Assembly (NCBI GenBank): GCA_027579435.1
Contig: JANBPK010000721.1
Span: 68,155-132,154 of the forward strand
From: Candolleomyces eurysporus
Taxonomy: Eukaryota; Basidiomycota; Agaricomycetes; Agaricales; Psathyrellaceae
DNA length: 64,000 nucleotides
Direction: 5' to 3'
Positions 1 to 10,478 of the stretch are shown in pieces. Within the stretch, counting starts at the first letter, position 1, and the number at the start of each line of letters is the position of its first letter. The notes beneath the pieces were generated by a model. That model worked only from the letters and a program-made list of their open reading frames with translations. It was not told the DNA's origin and made no database searches. The translations under genes were made by a program, and so were the position numbers.

Positions 1-247
1 AGAAATGGCGAAGCAAGCGGGAATCAGTCATCCTTTGACCGTGTTGCAAGAGGCGGTCGCGGAAAACACACATGTTATCCCTCAAGCGCAACGCGAAATT
101 TTCGAGACGAACACACTGTCTAAGACTACTGCAGGAAAGAGATTGCGCAAAAGGCTGGAAAAGGAGATCGAAGCGGAAGAAAGTGTGTTGCTGTGTCTTC
201 GGCGTGAGCTCGAGGATATCGACAGGGTTGGCATTGCTTCCATCTGA
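1..247 (+). CDS. 3' end of an unidentified gene (partial)
   Basis: An open frame enters from the left edge and ends in TGA at 245-247. The visible 80 residues include a strongly charged helical stretch rich in Arg, Lys and Glu near the C-terminus (about residues 44-72), which could form a coiled coil. No recognisable domain is present. C-termini of pogo/CENP-B-type transposases can look similar, but nothing here is specific enough to claim that. The first ATG is at position 5, but the frame is open upstream of it, so the true start probably lies outside the window. Confidence 0.3.
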   Translation, partial: EMAKQAGISHPLTVLQEAVAENTHVIPQAQREIFETNTLSKTTAGKRLRKRLEKEIEAEESVLLCLRRELEDIDRVGIASI

Positions 248-636
248 ATGTGTTATCGAAGTTGTCATGTACTCATTAGTGAATCTGTACTATTACGATT
301 GGCCCCGGAATGCTATACTGTGCTCGAGCTCGAACATCGGCGACCCAGCAAGCACTAGTGACCGGAGGCAAGCACACCTTCGAACATAGGGTGCCAGCAC
401 TAGGTCCCAATGGCGGCCAATGCGTCTCCAGGGTGAGCTCGATGAAATTATGTTCAAGTCCCGCGAACCAGCACACGACAAGCTGAATCACGGATTCAAA
501 CAGACGCACTGCCCACCCTCATAATAGTAATCGATGTTCAAGATTGATATCACGTCGAGAAATCCAGTCCCTCAGTTCAGTTATCGGGGGAAAGAGAGCA
601 AGAATTGAGGCAGCCGGTATATTAGCATACAATATG
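248..636. other. intergenic, no gene seen
   Basis: This is the spacer between the partial ORF and the SNRNP40 stop codon, so it holds the 3' ends of two convergent genes. Short open frames on both strands show no family signature. Confidence 0.5.
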
Positions 637-2059
637 TTACACAGCATGAGCTGGCTCAATCTCTCCGAGAAGCATCGTGCCATCTTTGCTACCGGTAAGA
701 ACTAGATCAAGCAGAAAAAAAATCAGAATTGCCCAGAAGGAGTCCTATATGGAGAGGCTCACTGATAGGTTCTTTTGGATGGAAGTCGACTGAGGTCACA
801 GTGCCCTTGTGTCCAGGGAGCTGGCAACCAGCACATTAGCAAGTGGGACGCGATATGAACAAAAGCAGTACTCACTTTGTACAAGAGTTTCGAGCTCTCG
901 ACTTCCCAGATGCAGACCATTCTATCGGCACCGCCGACAGCCACGCGCCGTCCACCGTCTTCTTTACTCCATGCCCCACGAAGGAGGGTATTTTCGAAAC
1001 CAGCGGGAGCACCGTGAAGGGTGCGGTGTATCCGGTTTGCAGATGAAGAGAATGGCCGAACGTCGTGAATGAGGGTCTGGGAAGAGAGCGAGGGCGACAA
1101 GATATAATTCCCATCAGGCGACAGTGAAATTGAGGTTGGGGTGTCCGTATGGCCCGTCAACGAATAAACCTCCTCTTGCTTTCTCAAGTCATAGACCTGT
1201 TGATCATCGTAACACAAGATGCGATGGAAGAACACGTCAGAGCTAGATGCAAAACAACCAAGGAGAATAGACGCCTACATGAATCTCATTGTCAATCGCA
1301 CCGACGTAGATGTTGTTACCGTCAGCGCTCCAACATACGGCCGTGACCGGACACCCAATCTCCAAAGTGGCGACTGGGTGCTTTTGAGCTTCGTCTNCCC
1401 CCCTCCCAGACCTTCACGGTGCCATCGTCAGAGCCTGTCGCTACAAGCTCAATCCCCGCACCACCTCCCATAGTCCTATCGATACTGTTGATGATTTCGC
1501 GGTGCGCGCGTATTCTTCTGAGCTTTTCACCTGTAGTAACATCGGTTATGGTGAAAGTATGGTCTGCTGAGACGCTGTAGAGAAGCTGGGAGTATAGTGA
1601 CCACTGGAGGTCAAGAATGGGTGCTTTGGCGTAGCTGGAGAGGAGGGCGTAGTTGGTGTTGGGTGGATAGGTTCTCCATAAAGCTGCAGGCAAAGTTCAA
1701 CTTCGATTCTCAACAGCAATAGGCTACATAGAAGGCACTTACATATTCCTCGGTCACTCGAACATGCAGCAATGTTCTGACCAGACGGATCGAACCTGCA
1801 GCTCAGAATTTCCGCCTGGAATGTTTATATGAGGTTACAAACAGGATGATATTCAAGAAATTGGACATACAGAATGCGCTCCCGACAAACTAACTATAGG
1901 TGCCTCCAGGTTACTCGTTCGTTGGACCGTCCGTACAAGACCTTTATTCCGGTCATCGTTCGAATTTGAGATAACGATCTGGTTCGAGGGGGGCGGTGTC
2001 GCTCTAGCCTTCTTGATGAGTGCACCACCAACGGGTGGCGATAGACTTCGTTTCGACAT
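637..2059 (-). CDS. SNRNP40: U5 snRNP 40 kDa-type WD40 repeat protein
   Basis: A WD40 beta-propeller of about 350 residues that matches the U5 snRNP 40-kDa protein (Spf38/Cwf17), which binds Prp8 in the spliceosome. The chosen start at 2059 opens with MSKRSLSPP, followed by a basic, low-complexity N-terminus and then blades. Recognisable pieces are AEILSCRFDPSGQNIAACSSD, ILDLQWS, LVATGSDDGTVKVWEG, a blade around 1290-1370, YSLTGHTDTPTSISLSPDG, VAVGGADRMVCIWE and LPGHKGTVTSVDFHP. The last exon encodes a short VLTGSKDGTMLLGEI end before TAA at 637-639. At least six exons with small introns are implied. An N at 1397 inside a C-run shifts the frame; dropping it restores the blade that begins DEAQKHPV, so this is a base-call problem and not a mutation. 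The gene is single-copy housekeeping. Confidence 0.9.
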
Positions 2060-2811
2060 TTTCCAGAGGATGTGGAGGATATTCGAGGCCTTCAACCAAT
2101 GAGCGCGACTGCCGTCACCCAAAATGTCGCGTCCAAAGCTTTTGGTAAACAAGGCCAAATAAGGACCTCTCAAGTCCGTTGCAAGTTCTCTCAAGTGGAG
2201 CTTCCACGAACGAATAGGATAAGTGGGCAAGAAAACCACAAATTCATGCTCACTTAAAAATAATGAAGCGTTTAACTCGCGGCGATTGCATCTGGTCTCC
2301 CTCGGCCTCTTTCCATCCCAAACACTGAATATTGAGCGTCCAGCTAAAGTACGTCCGGTCCTCATTCCTAGACTCAAAGAAAAGAGATCGAATATGTGAA
2401 GTGTGTTCAAGTTGGTGGATAAGAGCTAGACTGGTAACCAGCCGGAGAAGGACGATTCTCGCCTAAAGGCCTGCGATGCAGGAGAAGAGCTCGCTCATAG
2501 AGCGACGGTCACCGGTCTAGATAAGAGCTCGTTTTAGCGTTGCCGTGCACCAGTCCCACAGGCATAGCCATCCGACTTGAAGCATAGCACAAAGGAAACC
2601 ATCGGGCTGGCATCTGTTCGGTGTAATGGGTAGGCACCCGTGGTATTATGACATAGTAAACGGAATAGTACTAGAGACTCATAAGTGCGGTGGCTTTATA
2701 GACTAAAAATGTCGCTGGTGTNAAAAAAAATTCACGGAAAAACGAAAACAATGTCCATGCAACTCTGGGAAGTATGTTCCCCCTGCGACCGGCCCATGGA
2801 TTGACACACTC
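2060..2811. other. intergenic, promoter side of SNRNP40
   Basis: About 750 bp between the SNRNP40 start and the 3' end of the NACHT-TPR gene. An N at 2722 precedes an A-run. No ORF with a family signature was found. Confidence 0.5.
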
Positions 2812-5653
2812 TCATGTCGTAGACTCCATAGGTGAGGCTGCTAATTGACTTGCTTCTTCTCTCAACGTTGCAATTCTGCGGAAGTCTTCTGCGTTCCCCG
2901 TAGCGTCGAAGCTCAACTGGAGGAGAGAAATTAAGGAGCGGAGCTCTATCGCTCGACGCTGGTGTCCAACAGGGTAACAAGACACGAGAAGTTCCTCACA
3001 GTGAGATATGGCCTCTCGGAGTTGGGAGAATGTATGGGTCCTTATATATATGGACTGGAGGGATAAGACAAGGTAGTGGAGTAAAGCTGAGCGCTGTGGA
3101 TGGGGGAATGGTGAAAGTTCAAGGGCTTCACGATGCAGGGATACGGCCTCCTCAAGGTCGGCCAAGGTCTGTGTGCACTTGTAGCGATGCAAGAGTGCAA
3201 TGCCGAGATTTTTGAGGGCAAGTAAGCGATCTGGATGGTGAATCGGCCGATGTTTCAGTGCTTCACGATATATGGAAGTGGCTTCCTCCAGGTCAGCCAT
3301 GGCCCCTGCGCGCTGGAAACGTTTCAGGAGTGCATTTCCAAGATCGTCGTGCACCCTCCAGCTGCCTGGATTGGGGAATCGGACAAGGTCGAGGTATTCA
3401 CGATGAACGGAAATAGCATCTTCAAGGTCAGCTATGGTTCCTGTGCGCCGATAGCGATCCTGGAATGCAAATCCGAGATCGTCGAGCGAAAGTAGACGAT
3501 TTGGATGTGGGGGTGGTTGGTGTCTGAGAGCTTCACGATGCAGGGAAATGGCTTCTTCAAGGTCAACCATAGTTCCTGTGCGCCGATAACGATCCAGAAC
3601 TGCAGTGCCGAGGTTTCCGAATGAGCGTGACCGAAATTTGGGAGAAAATTGTCGAAGTTCAAGTGCTTCACGAAGCAGGGAAATGGCCTCCTCGAGGTCA
3701 GCGATGGTTCCTACGCGCCGATAACGATCCAGGAGTGTATTTCCAAGGCAGGTGACGGAGAGTCCACGATCCGAATGAGGGGATGGTCGAAGCATGAGTG
3801 CTTCACGATGCAGGGAAACGGCGTCCTCAAGGTCAGCCATGGCTCCCGTGCGCATATGACGATTTACGAGCGCACTGCCAAGGTTGTGGAGTAACTCTGG
3901 GCGATCCAGATGGCGGGATGGTGGAAGTTTGAGTGCTTCACGGAACAGGGAAATGGCTTCAGCAAGGTGAGGAGCAGATCGTGCCCGATTGGCATAGGTA
4001 TGGACTGCATTGGCCAGGGCTGCAATCAGCTCGAGGGTACCAGGTTGGAGTGCAAGGGCAGTACGACATAAGCGGACGGCATCATCGCACTCCGAAAGCT
4101 GGAAGAAGCTTTGTCCGCCGTTTGAATGAGCCCTCGAGTACCTAAGGGCATAGGACACCGCGGCGGGGATCTGTTCAGGAGGGCGAATGAATAATCCAGG
4201 ATCCCGTCGCAGATGCTTGAGTTGACTCTCAAGGCAACAAAAGAAGAGGCGAACATGATGGGACGGAGGTGCAAAGAAACTACCTGATCGACTTTGGGTA
4301 GTCAGGAAGTCGCGGAGGGAGGTGTGGCAGAGTGTGACGGGAATATCGTCCGTCCCTGGAACCTGAATGATTGCTTGCAAGTTCACGAGGACGTTGACGA
4401 CCTCGTAGGTATGTATTCCCAAAAGTTCTGCAATTCCTGATGTCGGGAGGGGTGCTTCTAGCAGGGCAATAGTTGATATGATATTGGAGAAGTGGGGGAG
4501 GTGCTCGGAGCCGGCTAGAGTCTGTGCGTAAAGCCCATCTAGGCCAGGATTCATCTTGAGGGCCAAGGGAAGCCGGTCCATCGGTGTCGTTGGATGGCTG
4601 CCTTCTGTGTCTGCTCCCATGATGAACTTGAACACTGCCGATGCGAAAATGAACGATCCTCCAATGTGCTGAACAAGCTTGCGTCGATCGCCCCGAATAG
4701 GCCATTCTCCGTGTTGGTGAACGTACGCTTGAATGATTGGGTCCCGCCTACATCCATCCTCGAAAAGGATGTCCAGGAAGGTGGCGATGTCCTCGTCGGA
4801 ACAATGATCCATGAGGTCATCCAGCTGGACTCCTGGGACACGCAAGCGGGATTGAATGTGCTGTTCCACCCGGCTTGTGATGAAAACGCGGAGGGGTATA
4901 AAGGGATTTTCCTTGAAGAATAGGAGCATGCCGTCAATGAGTTCCTGAACTTCATCTTTATTACTGCACTCGTCCAACCCATCCAGTACGATGAGAAGTG
5001 GACCTTGCGCCAAAGCCTCGATCGTTGTCCCTCCCTGAACGGCAGCTTTGAATGGTGCATATACCAAGCACTGCATTCGGACCCGTAGCGAAATATCTCC
5101 CTCGTCTTGCCTCAGCAACGCCGGGTTGCCCTGTACAGCTGAACGTATGATGGGTTCAGTCTCGGGGATAACCACCGCCATTTGGCTTGCTAAGGTCGTG
5201 GCGAGCCTCCAAATCTTGCTCCTATCGCCCGCATTCCGGAAGAAAAAGAAACTTATGACCGGTCTACCCTCTTGCTCGGACGTGTCGCTGACCTCTTGAG
5301 ATATGGAGGATTTGCCACAGCCAACATAGCCATGCGTCCAGCGCAGATGAGGCTCCGACTCGGTCTCGATCGGGCTCCTCGCCCAGGTATTAATGTTCTT
5401 GACCACCTGTAATCTCGTGCCAGGAAAGCAAGCAGAGTCGGGAGGTGATCGCTTTCGATCGCGAGTATGGGATGCATCGGTGATGGGCTGAAGAATGTCG
5501 AACAAACCTGAAGATAAGGTGTTAGATCGTTTTCTGCAGAGAATAATAGGCGACCAACTTACTCTTCTGCTCGGCACTGTGGAAATCTCCATACACTTGG
5601 TAGACAAAGAAATTGTCTATATGTGTATTTTGCGATCCTTGAAAGAAGCTCAT
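2812..5653 (-). CDS. NACHT-TPR protein (fungal NLR/STAND type)
   Basis: A signal-transducing NTPase with the architecture of fungal NLR-like proteins, about 930 residues. The start at 5653 opens with MSFFQGSQNTHIDNFFVYQ, the short N-terminal motif usual in agaricomycete NACHT proteins. Exon 1 is 5653-5563. A 55-nt GTAAGT...CAG intron (5562-5508) joins it in frame to exon 2 at SLFDILQPI. Walker A reads GYVGCGKSS (about residues 90-98) and Walker B reads LLIVLDGLDEC (about 201-211), so NTP binding looks intact. A winged-helix-like ARC2 region follows. From about residue 510 to 900 come roughly seven tandem TPR units of 45-49 residues with the consensus DLEEAISLHREAL...NLGxALLxRYxRTG. No CHAT or other C-terminal effector is seen, and the N-terminus is too short for a classical effector domain. 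In fungi this class includes allorecognition and cell-death regulators; the function here is inferred only. Confidence 0.9.
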
Positions 5654-6154
5654 GGGTCACTGGGTGAACAATAGTCAGACAATCAGAACCTGAGAGATAG
5701 TGTAAACAGCTTGAGCTGTACAGTACTCACCCGTACTAGTCGCCGATAGCTACCGGTATATTACTTTCGATCCCAGGTGTGTTTCCCACTTTTCTGCTTT
5801 CTGAGATGCTGGGAAGATCGTGTAGAGCGAGGATCGGATAGCGGTGTGTAGGTGGGGAAGGAACGAAGGCCTGAGCAGCCTCATATGGGTAACTGCTGTA
5901 AATCTCCTGGGAACTCCTTCCCATAAAACAAGCTGTTCATGCTCGCTGTCAAGATTTGGGCGTCTAAGTTTCGCAAACGCGAGCAGACTCCCTTGTTGAT
6001 CAACCAGTCAGTTGATCTGTTCCCGCCTGCGATTGCTGATGAATTACCCGTATGTGTGAGTGCAGTATCATTTCCTGCACTAGCTTGCACTCCATCTCTT
6101 CCATGCCACTTGCTGAGGTCAATGGTGGTTCAAATTCGTCACTGATCGGGCTAG
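5654..6154. other. intergenic, promoter of the NACHT-TPR gene
   Basis: The 5' region of the NACHT-TPR gene, up to the left end of the MYND tandem repeat. Short ORFs only, none with a recognisable domain. Confidence 0.5.
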
Positions 6155-6423
6155 CAACAGAGCGGGATTTGAAAGTTGCTTGACGATGCTTGTCTTACGC
6201 AATACCCGCTAGATGCTCGTTGTAAGGAGGATATTTCAACCTAATTGCACGGTCTTTTTAGGCACGCGGTACGATTCAAATGCAAGTTCAAGACATGGAA
6301 GCTACGCCATCCAACTTTTAGATCATCGGCACCTATATACGTTGTCCCAAACCTCATGCAAGTCCTACATGCAAAACAGCTATACATTCATTTTGGGCGA
6401 CATAATCTCGATCCAAGAAGCTT

Positions 6424-9400
6424 TTACTTACCACAAGTACCCTTATGCACCTTCCAATCCGCCTTCTGACACTGCGCAGAACAATACTTGACTCCTTTAC
6501 ACCTTGAACAAACCAACAACTTCGGCTTCCCCTGTTGCCTGCATTTCTTACACGAATCCTCTTTGTCCACTATCTCTTTCCCAAAGTCAAGCATCCCCTT
6601 CAGCTCAGCAGCAGTAATACCCTGGAAAGAAGTCGAGAATGGGAACCCAATAGCAGCTCGAGTGACAGCCGGCTTGAAAGGCCTCCACTCTTCGACCTCA
6701 TCAAATTTTCCAAGGTCTTTACCTCGACCGCAACTGCACAGAGGGTCTTNCCCCCCTTTTGAGACTTCGCGGGACGCGTCCTTCAGTCTGGTATTCGCAC
6801 TTGTTGGAGCTATGGTTCCACGTTCGACATCGCTCGACAACGGTTGGGAGAAAAGATTGCCACCACGCGACTTCATGTTCAGGTGTTTGGATTTGAACCT
6901 GCATCGTGTCATTGGTGCTCGACGAGCCCTTTTGAAGACCCTGAAGCGCTTTCTGGAATGATTTTTGAGATGTAAGTGGGACGGTGAGAGGTAAGACGCA
7001 GGCATCAGCTACAATGGTATGGTCCGTCAAGTCCACTCGGACGCAGCTGACGAAGATCATGGTGTAAACTCCACCGTTCTCCGAGTCGGTGAGATTCATG
7101 AGTGCCGGCTTGCCTTTCAATTTCTCGAAGAAATTGAGGAAGAGGTGCACGATATTCTCTTTCATGCACAGCAGCCCAGAAGGCTTTCCGAACGTGTCGG
7201 CGGCTTTCTTTCCTTCAGACGTAGAGAGAAGGAAGTGAGAGTTGAGCCAGGGGGATATATTGTTGTCGACATTGGGGAACGGTGTTCGGAACGCAGGGAG
7301 ATTGTCGAGTGCGAGGTAATGCATACTCAGTTGGCGTGGACCGTTTGGTGTCACGATAACAGGGAAGGGATTGAGTTCAACAGGGACCTTTGGTGTGTGG
7401 GCAACCCGCCCTTCAACCTACAAGAACCCAATGAGCACATTGGCGAACAAAGGATAGAATCCTAAACTTCATACCTCAATGTAGGACGACTTTCTAGCAA
7501 TCCTAGTCACCAATGAAGACTGGACCACTGGATATGGGAAGTATATCGTCGATTCGAAGCCTTTGAACGAAACGCGCACGGCGGTCACCGATACTGGTTT
7601 TACTTCAACCTGAGTCGCTTTATCGGAAAGTAAGCTCTTCGCCTTATCATCGGTAATAGGACACCGAATAGTAAAAGACGCAACCCGAGTCCCTTGAAAC
7701 TTGAGCGACACGGGCTGGCGAGATCCTATCCCATGCATCATAGGAACCGGCCTTTGCACCAACCCAGATGAAAGGCCTGGGCTTCCATCTTGAGAGACCG
7801 TCTGCGAAGCAACCTTCGGTCGATCTCTCACTATAAAAGCTCTTTCCTGATCCTTCAGCGTAGTCGAATAAATCGACAGGCGCCTACCCAGCTTGGACTT
7901 GAGGCTCATCATGGCAGACACCCCGAACATATTAAGGCCGACTTCGATCTCACTAGTAGGTCGTTGCACGAAGATCCAAGCGGGAGCAAAGAAGTGCGTG
8001 ATGAGATCGCTCTTTCCTTGCCACCCGTCCGGATCTTCGCGAATGACGACGGTCTCTTTTGTGGGGGTGGGGGCCGGATCGAGTTTCTTGATTGTTCCAA
8101 AGACAGGTTGGAAGGCGGTGAAGACGTTTTGAACGTTCAAGCTGACCAAATTGACTTCGCATTGGAGGGTGTGCGTCCTTATTTCGTCCGAGTCGTCTAA
8201 GAGCCGCTGGATGTTGTCGCGGGGAACAACGAGGACAACACAGATGATTTTAGGTATGCCCTCCCAGCCTTGGAAGCAGAAGTCGCGTTNGGGGGGGCGC
8301 AAGCCATTCGGGATCCGGAACGATTTTGCACAGGCCTGCTTGCTCAAGGCCTCGACAAAGGTCTTGGTAGTTGTTCCTGCCAATCATGAGGGTGGTGTCG
8401 CGCTGGATCGAGTCTGTGATATGATACATAACGAATCCCCAATCGCCGGTGTATGCGTCCTTGACGAAGCAAAGGAGTTCGATGAAAGTATCGCGGATGT
8501 AATGTTTAAGAACGTGCATTCCGCCTAGACCTTCATCCTCAAACATTTTGAGGTAGGCGGAAAATAGCGTATTTCCTAGCTCGGTGGCGTCGCAGGTAAA
8601 GTTGTATCCTTGGCTCGGAGCCTCGGGCGCCGATACACGCCAGCAATTGAGCTCGAGGTTTTGAGGAGATTCATTCATGGCAGATAGCACCAGTTCTTGG
8701 GAAATGGACTGCGACGTGATCTGGGATACTGCGCGTTCTGGTACCAGACCGAACAACAGCGAAAGGATTGGAACCTCGACGCCAACCTTCTGCAAGACGG
8801 ATACGTGACGGTCACTTCCTCTCGACGCGAGAAGGGAATGAGTGAAGAGGACGGATGTCGTATCTCGCTTCAAAAGCGGGGCGGTGATAAGAAGGAGGTT
8901 GAGGAAACCAAGGTGATCTCCGATATTTGATGTTTCGATCACATTGAAGGTGAGAGGAGGGCGGGCAGACGAATCGGGAAGGTAGTCGGCGACGAAAGAT
9001 ATGGTTGATCCACCCCATGTGTTCGTGTATTCCGGAGTGTCGAGATATCCTGTCTGAGCGACATGTCGAAGGGCTTTGCAGAGCGTCATCGCATTTCCTG
9101 CGAAGAAGCGAAGCTGAACCTTGGAATTGACGGAGTTCATTCGGTTGTGGAAGCTGCGGCCCCAAGCGAAAAACTGCGACTTGATCGCTGAAATCATCGC
9201 AGTCATATCCTGCGCTGGAGTGTCTTGAACATTTTGCATTGGAGCGAGGGCAGGGTCGAGATGGAAGCACAGGATAGGATCTGTACCGTAATGGACATTG
9301 AACTTGTTACCAGCGGACGAATAGAGGGTTGGATTGACGTGGGTTGCGCTACTGATCTCCGCAAGCTCGGTACCCGTAACGCCGTGCTTCCAGTAATGTT

Positions 9401-10143
9401 TATAGTGGTCAGGGCCAAAAGTGTGCATCTGCAGGGCCATGATGCCCGCCGACCTCATGGCTGTCCTGTCGGCACTGTTGAATGACTTGGCCACTTTCTT
9501 CATCTTTTGGAGAACGCCTGCTTTCATTGCCGTGGGACTCTGGTCTTTCAAAAGGTATAGGTTCCAGTACTTGCGAACAACGGCCAAGGTATCCGTTGTG
9601 CAAAACTTGATGACATCACCATATGAACTTGATTCCCATTCCTCCAAACTATTGGATAGCTGGAGCAACGTTTTGCAGTGCGAAACGATGAGATCGTAGG
9701 ATGGCTTGTCAATGAAAATGTCGAGATATATCTTCCAAAGACACCGGATGGTTTCGTCATCGCACTGGTCGAACAGCAGCGTGTAGATGAATATGTTTCG
9801 GGCTCAAAGAAGAAGTTAGTATTTACCGGTGCCAGGCGTTGAGTGCCACTCACCTAGGATTGAGGGCTCATTATCACAGAAAGTGAAGTCAAGGGCCCTG
9901 TTGAACGCTAGAGGTAGGTGAAGGAACGCTTCTTAATTGCTTTCCGCGCTGCCTTTGAATATTTAGCTTACGAGTCTTTGAATCAGAGTCGATAGTATAC
10001 AGAGTGCTTCTCGGATCGCCACATCCAAGTACCAGAATGGCTCCATCCTCATCAAGAGGCAGACACTCAGCCAACGATATGGCTGGGGTATTTCCGATGG
10101 GATAAAAGTGTAGCCGGGGTGACCAGAGCACAGGATGAGCCAT
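6424..10143 (-). CDS. DUF4470 and MYND zinc-finger protein, copy A
   Basis: Agaricomycete protein with an N-terminal DUF4470 domain and a C-terminal MYND zinc finger, about 1,200 residues. Exon 1 is 10143-9972 and begins MAHPVLWSP, with FYPIGNTPAISLAE and LVLGCGDPRSTLYTI, typical of DUF4470. Exon 2 is 9907-9854 (ALDFTFCDNEPSILA). Exon 3 starts at 9802 (RNIFIYTLLFDQCDD). The C-terminus has the Cys-Cys...YCSAQCQKADWKVHKGTC pattern of MYND and stops with TAA at 6424-6426. N at 8290 and N at 6750, both beside homopolymers, break the frame; copy B reads through at both places, so these look like sequencing errors. Two in-frame stops at 7470-7420 lie inside a 57-nt GT-AG segment (7474-7418) that may be an intron. 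MYND fingers usually bind proline-containing peptides; the role of this family is unknown. An alternative upstream ATG lies at 10194. Confidence 0.8.
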
Positions 10144-10401
10144 TGCTGGTGGTGGTGGCAAGAAAGCAGCGTCGATCGATAGAGAAGTCGCCAAACAAAG
10201 GTTCCAAAGCTGCGTGCTGCGGCAAGCTTAATCCTGGTAGTTGTACAAATCGGCTTGGATCCGGGAACCTGGCTATATTCCCCAATTTTCTCGATAATTT
10301 TCAGCGTCGTTAAACGTAGCTCTGTGATGTGGGTAGAAAATAAATAAAATACAAGATCAGACCATGGCTCCTGGTAAATACAAGTGGATAAGAATGGGCA
10401 C

Positions 10402-10478
10402 CCATCGCTACTTCAGCCGGCGTTGGGTTTGGCATAGGTGTCTTCTAGAATCCCGGTGTGTCAATTCTGACATTGCAT
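10402..10478 (+). pseudogene. fragment of the BOI-like gene at the MYND duplication junction
   Basis: About 77 bp that align with 17136-17225, the end of an exon and the start of the following intron of the SH3-SAM-PH gene. Shared blocks are CCATCGCTACTTCAGCCGG, TTGGCATAGGTGTC, TTCTAGAATCCCGGT and TGACATTGCATA, with a gap of about 11 bp. The orientation matches the parent gene. It has no start or functional ORF and is a relic. It shows that the duplicated block once reached at least to 17225 and was later trimmed by about 2.4 kb. Confidence 0.8.

Larger units (their letters stand above)
6155..10478. repeat. tandem duplication unit 1 (MYND copy A)
   Basis: The left unit of a tandem duplication. 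The homologous start and stop codons of the two genes are both exactly 4,310 bp apart. The left edge is defined by the shared string AACAGAGCGGGATTTGAAAG at about 6156 and 10480. The right part of this unit (10402-10478) is not homologous to the region just upstream of copy B. It matches an internal part of the BOI-like gene near 17136-17225. Confidence 0.85.

Noticed and set aside
1..247. Transposase C-terminus
   Set aside because: Only a charged helix is visible; there is no DDE motif, inverted repeat or target duplication.
3100..4000. Regular DNA repeats as a CRISPR-like or satellite array
   Set aside because: The period of about 147 bp equals 49 codons and encodes TPR units.
3030..4145. 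Plus-strand ORFs inside the NACHT-TPR gene
   Set aside because: They are antisense shadows. Their repeated look comes from the TPR-coding repeats on the other strand.
7354..8383. MYND copy A as several separate small genes
   Set aside because: The pieces are collinear with the intact copy B. The breaks fall at N/homopolymer sites or inside the 57-nt GT-AG segment.
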